From: Fischerella sp. | GTDB taxonomy: Bacteria > Cyanobacteriota > Cyanobacteriia > Cyanobacteriales > Nostocaceae | NCBI GenBank assembly: GCA_026419705.1 | Contig: JANZYY010000120.1 | Span: 1-11,159 of the forward strand | Direction: 5' to 3' | DNA: 11,159 nt | Shown: in pieces, positions 6,693-11,159 of the stretch | Layout: each line of letters opens with the position of its first letter | Position numbering within the stretch: the stretch's first letter is position 1 | The notes under the pieces: model-generated | What the model was told of the DNA's origin: nothing | Seen by the model: only the letters and a program-made list of their open reading frames with translations | The model's database searches: none | Program-made: the position numbers and the translations under genes

Positions 6693-7142
6693 ATGCTGGA
6701 CTTTAAGTACTCCTCAGTGATTAATGCACCAGTAGAAGTAGTTTGGCGATTTCACGAAAGACCAGATGTTTTGCAACTGCTTACCCCCCCTTGGCAACCA
6801 GTACAAGTAGTTCGTCGGGAGGGAGGATTGGGTTTGGGTGCTGTTACCGAGTTTCGCCTTTTTCTTGGACCATTGCCCTTGCGTTGGTTAGCACGTCACA
6901 CCGAATATGAAGAATATCGCCTGTTCACTGATGAACAGATATCCGGGCCTTTTGATCATTGGATACATCGACATCATTTTGAGCCTGAAAATGGCAAAAC
7001 CAGATTAACTGACGAGATTTCCTTTTCTTTGCCTGGTGGACAAACAATTGAATTTCTGGGTGGTTGGTTAGTACAGCTGCAACTAGAAGCAATGTTTCGC
7101 TATCGCCACCATATCACTAGACAGGAATGTGAATCTAAATAA
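6693..7142 (+). CDS. SRPBCC (START/Bet v1-like) superfamily ligand-binding protein
   Basis: A 149-residue cytosolic protein with the hallmarks of the cyanobacterial SRPBCC group. The opening strand and helix read FKYSSVINAPVEVVWRFHERPDVLQLLTPPW as separate conserved blocks (residues 4-34). They are followed by GLGLGAVTEFRL (45-56), ISGPFDHWIHRHHFEP (83-98) and TRLTDEISFSLPGG (103-116). The fold encloses a hydrophobic pocket for lipids or other small molecules; this subgroup has no assigned ligand. I use ATG 6693 rather than a TTG at 6678 because homologues start MLDFKYSSVI and AGG (6681-6683) is a plausible ribosome site. It is the last gene of the radical SAM/CPXCG cluster; the second heptamer element begins within about 20 bp of its stop. 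Confidence 0.8.
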   Translation: MLDFKYSSVINAPVEVVWRFHERPDVLQLLTPPWQPVQVVRREGGLGLGAVTEFRLFLGPLPLRWLARHTEYEEYRLFTDEQISGPFDHWIHRHHFEPENGKTRLTDEISFSLPGGQTIEFLGGWLVQLQLEAMFRYRHHITRQECESK

Positions 7143-7165
7143 GTCAACAGTCGTCAGTAGTTCCC

Positions 7166-7235
7166 ACCAACCACCAACAACCAATCACTAACTACTAACT
7201 ACTAACTACTAACCACTAACCATTAACTACTAACA
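7166..7235. repeat. Heptanucleotide (STRR-type) element 2, ten heptads
   Basis: Ten uninterrupted heptads with consensus ACTAACT: two ACCAAC-type, ACCAATC, three exact ACTAACT, two ACTAACC, ATTAACT and ACTAACA. The left flank (GTCAACAG and GTCAGTAGTT, 7143-7162) is partly complementary to the right end, giving a potential foldback with the array in the loop and arm. The right end ACTAACAGTCA (7229-7239) is the exact reverse complement of the left terminus of element 1 (1906-1916). It directly follows the SRPBCC stop codon. Confidence 0.85.
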
Positions 7236-7282
7236 GTCATAACAATAATTTTATTTAGCAATTACTTTTTTAAAAAAACATC

Positions 7283-7297
7283 AAAGTCCAGGACTTT
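7283..7297. promoter_or_regulatory. 15-bp palindrome AAAGTCC-A-GGACTTT, candidate operator
   Basis: The arms 7283-7289 and 7291-7297 are exact reverse complements around a single base. The palindrome ends 3 bp before a possible -35 box (TTGTAC, 7301). It could be an activator or repressor site for the gene at 7547. A one-base loop makes an RNA hairpin role less likely. Confidence 0.35.
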
Positions 7298-7300
7298 TAG

Positions 7301-7330
7301 TTGTACTGGGCATTTTTCTCATAGGATAAT
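7301..7330 (+). promoter_or_regulatory. Candidate sigma-70 promoter for the secreted protein gene
   Basis: TTGTAC (7301-7306) and GATAAT (7325-7330) are separated by 18 bp. The -10 matches five of six consensus bases; the -35 is poor. It would give a leader of roughly 210 nt holding the hairpins at 7361-7402 and 7487-7513. Confidence 0.35.
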
Positions 7331-7360
7331 AATTTCAGTTTTTACTCCGTTAAAACACTG

Positions 7361-7402
7361 AAAATTTCACACCACAGAATCATTGTCTGCGGTGCAAATT
7401 TT
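7361..7402. other. Long imperfect inverted repeat in the leader of the secreted protein gene
   Basis: AAAATTT (7361-7367), CACC (7370-7373) and CAGA (7375-7378) pair in order with AAATTTT (7396-7402), GGTG (7391-7394) and TCTG (7386-7389). One A-C mismatch and one asymmetric internal loop interrupt the stem, and the loop is 7 nt. A terminator for upstream transcription, a regulatory leader or a repeat remnant are all possible. Confidence 0.5.
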
Positions 7403-7486
7403 ATTGCAATACAGTTCAGTTAATACAATTCAATCTTCGGAGTTCGCCTAAATCTCGTTTGCCAAAAGCGATTTAAAAACTCTAGT

Positions 7487-7513
7487 TCCTCCATTCCTAA
7501 GCAATGGCTAGGA
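7487..7513 (+). other. Leader hairpin about 33 nt before the start codon
   Basis: TCCTCCATT (7487-7495) pairs with AATGG (7503-7507) and AGGA (7510-7513), with a two-base bulge and a 7-nt loop. The GGAGG at 7511-7515 is too far from the ATG at 7547 to be its ribosome site, but it is the strongest SD-like sequence here. Confidence 0.35.
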
Positions 7514-7546
7514 GGATCAAAATCTTAACTAAAAAACTTTAAAAAC

Positions 7547-8308
7547 ATGAATTTTTTACAATCTGTATTTCATCACAAAGCAAATTTTAAATTAGCCTTT
7601 GCGAGTATGACTTGCCTATTGTTCTTCATACCCTTGGTAAAGGCTGAAGAACAAGTAAACACAGAGGCTGCATCAGTAAACAAACCAAGTAATAACCTAG
7701 TACAACTTGCTCAACAAAAAGTTTGCCCTTCTGCCGAATTGCTACCAACGCGTAGTTTTGAGACGGACAAGCATTATGTGTTTATTTGTAGGGGGAATCA
7801 AAAAAACCCTCTTGGATACTACGTACGTTTTCCTAAAAATGGAAGTAGTAAAACTACAATTCCTGTAAGTAACAAAATCGGTGAAACTTATCTTGCGACA
7901 AAAGGTGAAGTTACATATTCGGTAACACCTTATGAATTAGTAGTCATGAAAGTAAATAGGCGCGATCGCTTTGTTTTTAGAGAAAAAGTGAATCGTGCGA
8001 TCGCCGCTGACGGTCAACCCTTAGCGAGGGGTTGTCCTGACGGTAATACTACCTTTGTGGAGGCAGAAACCAAAAACTTTATTGTGTATATTTGTGGTAG
8101 ACAAGTTCCTGATAGTTATGTAGCTGTTGCTAGAAATGGGAATAACAGAATTGCTCTTCCATTGCAAAAATATTCTCATAGAAATGTAGAAGATAGTCAC
8201 TATGTGGCTGTAAATGGTGATATCCGTTACCTTCTCACCCGCAAATTATTAAAAGTTTCGCGTGATGGTCGAAATATAGTTAAGGAAAAAGTCCTGCATT
8301 GGAATTAA
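7547..8308 (+). CDS. Secreted protein of unknown function with two tandem copies of a Cys-pair domain
   Basis: A 253-residue protein I do not recognise. It has a signal peptide: basic start, hydrophobic stretch about 15-31 and a likely cleavage after V-K-A (residue 33). An unstructured linker (34-58) follows. Residues 60-148 and 163-249 are diverged copies of one domain. Each begins with Cys-Pro and has a second Cys about 20 residues later (C60/C81 and C163/C183), in VFICRG and VYICGR. Each continues with a Y-V-x-(8 to 10 residues)-I-P/L-P core and G-E-V-T-Y or G-D-I-R-Y, and ends in REKV or KEKV. The cysteines probably form one disulphide per domain in the periplasm or outside the cell. The pattern suggests a beta-rich fold. 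There is no lipobox or C-terminal anchor. The weak upstream purines suggest SD-poor initiation at ATG 7547. The gene stands alone after a 404-bp gap with candidate control elements. Confidence 0.75.
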   Translation: MNFLQSVFHHKANFKLAFASMTCLLFFIPLVKAEEQVNTEAASVNKPSNNLVQLAQQKVCPSAELLPTRSFETDKHYVFICRGNQKNPLGYYVRFPKNGSSKTTIPVSNKIGETYLATKGEVTYSVTPYELVVMKVNRRDRFVFREKVNRAIAADGQPLARGCPDGNTTFVEAETKNFIVYICGRQVPDSYVAVARNGNNRIALPLQKYSHRNVEDSHYVAVNGDIRYLLTRKLLKVSRDGRNIVKEKVLHWN

Positions 8309-8381
8309 TGGCTGATGTGAATTATTCCTGTCAGAGAAAGGAGACTGCAGCAGTCCACCACCCTCGTTACTACCCATCAAC

Positions 8382-8411
8382 GTAGAGACGCTTCAAACAG
8401 CACATCTCTAC
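8382..8411. repeat. GTAGAGA...TCTCTAC inverted repeat
   Basis: GTAGAGA (8382-8388) and TCTCTAC (8405-8411) are exact reverse complements with a 16-nt spacer. The flanks CGTAGAGACG and CATCTCTACAG resemble the dispersed CGTAGAGACG/CGTCTCTAC hairpin repeat I recall from Nostocales intergenic DNA, here with a diverged centre. Confidence 0.5.
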
Positions 8412-8489
8412 AGTACGCATTTGTTGCATTCTTTTTTCAAAATCAAAGGTAAAATCGGGGAAGTGCAGTTCTGTATTTTCTTTGATAAC

Positions 8490-8530
8490 AATGAATTAGC
8501 CCTGCTTCCCAAGGGCAGGACTGTTTCATT
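8490..8530. other. Imperfect 16-bp hairpin between convergent genes
   Basis: Left arm AATGAATTAGCCCTGC (8490-8505) pairs with the right arm (8515-8530, GCAGGACTGTTTCATT) at 13 of 16 positions plus one G-T wobble, around a 9-nt loop. Because it lies between convergent genes it could end transcripts from either side, but no T-run follows the stem on the plus strand. Confidence 0.45.
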
Positions 8531-8582
8531 CTCTGGAGAAAAAATAGATTCATCCCTTGCCAACTAGAAAATATCTGTATAA

Positions 8583-8615
8583 ACTAACCACAAAGAACGC
8601 AAAGAGCACAAAGAA
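8583..8615. repeat. CTTTG-type interspersed repeat, uninterrupted copy
   Basis: On the minus strand this reads TTCTTTGTGCTCTTTG then CGTTCTTTGTGGTTAGTT. GCGTTCTTTGTG is shared with 3070-3081 and TGTGGTT with 3114-3120. This copy lacks the GC-rich insert seen upstream of aroC. Confidence 0.5.
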
Positions 8616-8743
8616 TTTCAGAGGTTGGAGAAATTTAGATTTTTCCTTTTTAGAATGAAAAGATCCTGGCTTTCCACGGGGGGTTGAGGCCGTTTGCATA
8701 TGGTTTCAGGTATTACATAACAGCGATCGCAATGCGTTTAGGT

Positions 8744-9400
8744 TTAGATTGACTTCCCAGTCTGAACTGTGGATTCTGGTATGGGCGGACGTACGCACAA
8801 ATAAATTAAGGGACCGAACAACGGAATAAATGTTACCAACCACAACCAAGGATTCTTCCAACCGCGACGTGCCATATCATCTCCAACCAAGGTAGGGAAT
8901 AATAGACAAAGCAAAACAAAATCCCAGCTCATCACATGGATAAAGCGGCTAGTTTGCCACTGTTGCACAAAATCACCCCAATCTCCTCGCCCTAAACTAT
9001 AGCCAACTAAAATAGCTGTCCCTGTGGTTAAAACAACACCAATCCAGCGAGAATCAAGTAACTTGATCGGGGTATTCTTTTCGCCAGAAAATTGTGTGTT
9101 TGGTTCACGTAGGGCTAAGTAGGGCAAAATGGCAAACGCCCCTACTGCAAAAGATACAGCAGCAAACAACCAAGCCGGAATCTTTTGTCCTCTACCATCA
9201 ATAAGCATGACTGCACTGTAAATTACAGGCCAGATGCCCATGATATTGAATAATCCAACGACAAGGGGATTTATGCCTTGCCACTGACCAGTGGCAAGAT
9301 TTTTAATTAACTCGAATGTATCAGGTTGATTGGGAGGTGCAAACAAAAAAGCATAGGCAATAAATCCCAGCCATACCAATCCAAAGCCGATTTTTCTCAT
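8744..9400 (-). CDS. Conserved six-helix membrane protein of unknown function
   Basis: A 218-residue integral membrane protein with hydrophobic segments at about 4-21, 46-66, 76-96, 119-136, 154-172 and 185-203. The loop between helices 3 and 4 (97-118) is polar. Helix 5 is followed by the charged turn GDDMARRGWKNP (173-184). W-x-W-x-V-x-x-x-P-L-x-G-P-L-x-Y in the last helix (186-200) resembles the short PLDc_N/DUF-type membrane tails, but I cannot name a family. Its ATG shares one base with the hrcA stop (TGATG), and no ribosome site of its own is visible, so translation is probably coupled to hrcA. That places it under whatever controls hrcA and hints at a role linked to heat or membrane stress; this is inference only. 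A HIP1 octamer lies just past the stop. Confidence 0.8.
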   Translation of the reverse strand: MRKIGFGLVWLGFIAYAFLFAPPNQPDTFELIKNLATGQWQGINPLVVGLFNIMGIWPVIYSAVMLIDGRGQKIPAWLFAAVSFAVGAFAILPYLALREPNTQFSGEKNTPIKLLDSRWIGVVLTTGTAILVGYSLGRGDWGDFVQQWQTSRFIHVMSWDFVLLCLLFPTLVGDDMARRGWKNPWLWLVTFIPLFGPLIYLCVRPPIPESTVQTGKSI

Positions 9401-10488
9401 CAGGGATTTAAATAGCTCAAAGCTTCCGATAAATAATCAGCAGCAGCCGCGACAACAGCGATCGCTCCTTCATAGTCTAGACGTGTTGGACCCAAAACCC
9501 CCACACTTCCTACCTGTACGGAACCACGACGATAGGTAGAAGAAATCAAGCTACAGTTGCGTATTGGTTCGAGAGGGTTTTCAGAACCAATTCTCACTGT
9601 TACCCGTGGTTTACCCACTTCTTCCACTTCTGGCTCCTCAAATATTAATTGCCACAGTTGTTCTTGTTCTTCCTCCAACAGCTGGATGATTGTTTGCACT
9701 TGTTGTAGTTGCGAAAATTCCGGCTGACGCAAAACTTCTGCCATACCGCGAATCATAATTTGAGTAGCCCCCGGTGTGAAACTGCGACGGCTAAATTCCG
9801 CCAGTGAATTTTTCAAATATTCACCATAGTGCTGAAACTCCCGATCCAGATCGCTCCAGTCAAGGTTAGTCAACTCTAACAGACTGCGCCCCCGCAAGCG
9901 ACTATTTAAAAAGTTAGAAACAATCTGCAATTCACGATCTATTACTTCTGGATCTAGCTGTGTTTCTTTGCGTGTTGGTGGTAAATCCATTAACACTGAA
10001 TGTGTTTCATAGCTATCTGTCACCACAATCAGCATTACTTTTCCCGAGTCTATTTGCACTAGTTGCAGATGTCGTAACAGCGCACTAACATTTTGGGGCA
10101 TGGTTATTAAGCTGATGCAGCCACTTAAGGTTGCCAAAATTTGGGCTGCTCCTTGCAGTAAGGCTTCTAAACTTCTATCTTCCCAGTTCAGCCGGCTTTG
10201 CAGTGCTTCTTCTACTTTTCTGGCTAAAGTCTCAGAAGGTGTAATCAACTGGTCAACATAAATACGATAGCCAGAATCTGAAGGTACTCGTCCAGCAGAA
10301 GTATGGGGTTGGTAAAGTAACCCGGCTTTTTCCAACATTCCCATCACATTGCGGATCGTTGCTGAGCTAACACCCAAATTGAACTCTTCAACCAGAGCTT
10401 TAGAACCAACAGGCTCTGCTGTGGCAATATAGTGACGTACTGTTGCCCAAAGCACGTGTTGTTGTCGATTTGTTAGCTGAACTTGCAT
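9400..10488 (-). CDS. hrcA: Heat-inducible transcription repressor HrcA
   Basis: Repressor of class I heat-shock genes; HrcA dimers bind the CIRCE element upstream of groESL and related genes, and GroEL helps keep HrcA active. The 362-residue length is normal. An N-terminal winged helix-turn-helix covers about 5-75 (PVGSKALVEEF, SSATIRNVMGMLEKAGLL, TSAGRVPSDSGYR). A central GAF-like region and the C-terminal family motifs follow: ISLITMPQ (125-132), IGSENP (300-305) and VGVLGPTRLDY (329-339). The start MQVQLTNRQQHVLWA is well placed. No CIRCE (TTAGCACTC-N9-GAGTGCTAA) occurs in this window, so this copy does not appear to repress itself through CIRCE. A different inverted repeat spans its start codon, and an NtcA-type site lies about 110 bp upstream. 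It is followed by a coupled membrane protein gene rather than by grpE/dnaK. Confidence 0.95.
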   Translation of the reverse strand: MQVQLTNRQQHVLWATVRHYIATAEPVGSKALVEEFNLGVSSATIRNVMGMLEKAGLLYQPHTSAGRVPSDSGYRIYVDQLITPSETLARKVEEALQSRLNWEDRSLEALLQGAAQILATLSGCISLITMPQNVSALLRHLQLVQIDSGKVMLIVVTDSYETHSVLMDLPPTRKETQLDPEVIDRELQIVSNFLNSRLRGRSLLELTNLDWSDLDREFQHYGEYLKNSLAEFSRRSFTPGATQIMIRGMAEVLRQPEFSQLQQVQTIIQLLEEEQEQLWQLIFEEPEVEEVGKPRVTVRIGSENPLEPIRNCSLISSTYRRGSVQVGSVGVLGPTRLDYEGAIAVVAAAADYLSEALSYLNP

Positions 10489-10494
10489 AGCTAA
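10473..10494. promoter_or_regulatory. Inverted repeat TTAGCT-N10-AGCTAA over the hrcA start codon
   Basis: The arms 10473-10478 and 10489-10494 are exact reverse complements; the hrcA ATG (10486-10488) lies in the spacer. It could be a protein-binding site or an mRNA hairpin that hides the start. The TTAGC/GCTAA ends recall CIRCE, but the spacing and inner bases do not match. Confidence 0.3.
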
Positions 10495-10891
10495 TGTTTA
10501 CCGAAGCAAAATTTTAATTAATTTTTGAAAAAAGCAAATTTTTATTGAGACCAACAAAAAGTGTTAATAATAGTTAAGCAAAATTGCAAATTATTGACGT
10601 ATCTAGAAATACGTAACAACAATATTGACTGTTTTACTTCTAGTCAAAGTATATTTTGTATAGGTTTACAGTTTCAAGCAAAGCAAATAAGGAATGAAAT
10701 CCCTCACGGTCTTAATTATGTATATTTTCATAAAAGTTTGCGATGAAGCTGTACTGATGAATACTAATTTGCTGGATTTTGTAAATAACGAGATAGACAA
10801 GGTGGACAAAACGTTCGCACCAGTCCCAAACTTTGAATTTGTGTTGTCTTGAGTTTAGAGAAGCAAAAGCAGTTTGATGTGCCAGTCCGAC
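10489..10891. other. Gene-free region between the rhodanese gene and hrcA
   Basis: AT-rich, with no convincing gene. It holds the GTA-N8-TAC dyad (10597-10614), a second dyad TTGACT-N11-AGTCAA (10625-10647) and a 31-codon ATG-initiated ORF (10757-10852) of doubtful reality. The hrcA promoter should lie here; a possible minus-strand -10 box TATTAT is at about 10568-10573. Confidence 0.6.
10597..10614. promoter_or_regulatory. NtcA-type site GTA-N8-TAC upstream of hrcA
   Basis: The perfect dyad ACGTAT-CTAGAA-ATACGT contains GTA (10599-10601), eight bases, then TAC (10610-10612). This is the consensus of NtcA, the global nitrogen regulator of cyanobacteria. On the minus strand a TA-N3-T box (TATTAT) follows 26 bp after the TAC, slightly more than the usual 20-24. 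It lies 109 bp before the hrcA ATG. Binding by NtcA or another CRP-family protein is inferred. Confidence 0.35.
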
Positions 10892-11159
10892 CTAATACAC
10901 AGGAATTGAAGGGTCAACTAAGGTTGAGTAGGCATCAATACCGCCAGCAATATTTTTAACATTGGTAAATCCTTGAGACATAAGCCACTGGCACATTTGG
11001 GCAGAGCGAATGCCATGATGACATAGCACAAGGGTTTCAGCATGGGGATTTAAGCAGGTGTGGATTTCATTTGCCCAGTCAGCAAATTCACTCAAAGGAA
11101 AGTTGACAAAGCCCTCAATTCTTGCGATCGCCACTTCTTGTGGTTCACGCACGTCCAAC
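10892..11159 (-). CDS. Rhodanese-like sulfurtransferase, 3' part only
   Basis: The last 88 residues of a single-domain rhodanese; the N-terminus lies beyond the right edge. The visible part starts LDVREPQEVAIARIEGFVN, the usual second and third strands. It contains the active-site loop CHHGIRS (residues 46-52 of the visible part), whose Cys would carry the persulphide, and ends NIAGGIDAYSTLVDPSIPVY, a typical C-terminus. This is the GlpE-like group that transfers sulphur from thiosulphate or a persulphide donor to an acceptor; the physiological acceptor is unknown. It reads in the same direction as hrcA but 403 bp upstream of it, too far for a tight operon. A HIP1 octamer lies inside the gene (11124-11131). 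Confidence 0.9.
   Translation of the reverse strand, partial: LDVREPQEVAIARIEGFVNFPLSEFADWANEIHTCLNPHAETLVLCHHGIRSAQMCQWLMSQGFTNVKNIAGGIDAYSTLVDPSIPVY

Larger units (their letters stand above)
8309..8743. other. Gene-free convergent region with hairpins and repeat remnants
   Basis: No convincing coding sequence on either strand. It contains a small palindrome GACTGC-A-GCAGTC (8342-8354), a degenerate GTAGAGA...TCTCTAC repeat (8382-8411), a long imperfect hairpin (8490-8530), a CTTTG-type interspersed repeat (8583-8615) and a HIP1 octamer (8723-8730). It separates the ends of two convergent genes. Confidence 0.7.

Noticed and set aside
10473..10494. CIRCE operator at the hrcA start
   Set aside because: Outer bases resemble CIRCE but the inner ACTC/GAGT bases are absent and the spacing is wrong.
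10561..10746. 61-codon GTG-initiated ORF upstream of hrcA
   Set aside because: Poor codon pattern, no ribosome site, and it runs through the NtcA-type dyad and a second dyad.

Overview
The window looks like chromosomal DNA from a filamentous, heterocyst-type cyanobacterium (Nostocales or a close relative). Three things point there. The octamer GCGATCGC (HIP1) occurs nine times in 11.2 kb. There are tandem heptanucleotide repeats of the STRR type. The proteins read as cyanobacterial versions throughout: GlgA2, AroC, HrcA and a small GlpE-like rhodanese. I see no phage, plasmid, transposase, CRISPR, tRNA or rRNA signal. This is mostly ordinary core genome, and the more interesting material lies in the intergenic DNA and in a few poorly characterised proteins.

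Layout, left to right. (1) The 5' part of a DUF429 gene, reading leftward and cut by the window edge, is divergent from glgA2 (398-1876, +). The gap between them holds a perfect dyad. (2) A D-2-hydroxyacid dehydrogenase (minus) converges on glgA2. A heptamer foldback element sits between them and supplies the dehydrogenase's last residues and stop codon. (3) A gap carrying a composite interspersed repeat precedes aroC (3240-4328, +). A SemiSWEET-type small transporter follows (4506-4760, +). (4) A rightward three-gene cluster encodes a radical SAM protein (4826-6469), a 56-residue four-cysteine CPXCG-type protein (6505-6675) and an SRPBCC protein (6693-7142). A second heptamer element closes it. 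(5) A 404-bp gap with a candidate operator, promoter and leader hairpins leads to a secreted protein built from two copies of an undescribed domain of about 88 residues (7547-8308, +). (6) After a 435-bp convergent gap with hairpins comes a leftward block. hrcA (9400-10488) is coupled through a TGATG overlap to a six-helix membrane protein (8744-9400). Upstream of hrcA are a 403-bp gap with a GTA-N8-TAC (NtcA-type) site and the 3' part of a rhodanese gene that runs off the window.

Functionally the window mixes carbon storage (GlgA2), hydroxyacid or photorespiratory-type reduction, the last shared step of aromatic biosynthesis (AroC), possible sugar movement (SemiSWEET) and heat-shock repression (HrcA). 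No single pathway ties the block together. The best leads are the duplicated-domain secreted protein and its leader, the radical SAM/CPXCG/SRPBCC cluster, the hrcA-membrane protein coupling, and the two foldback heptamer elements that share the terminal sequence TGACTGTTAGT.
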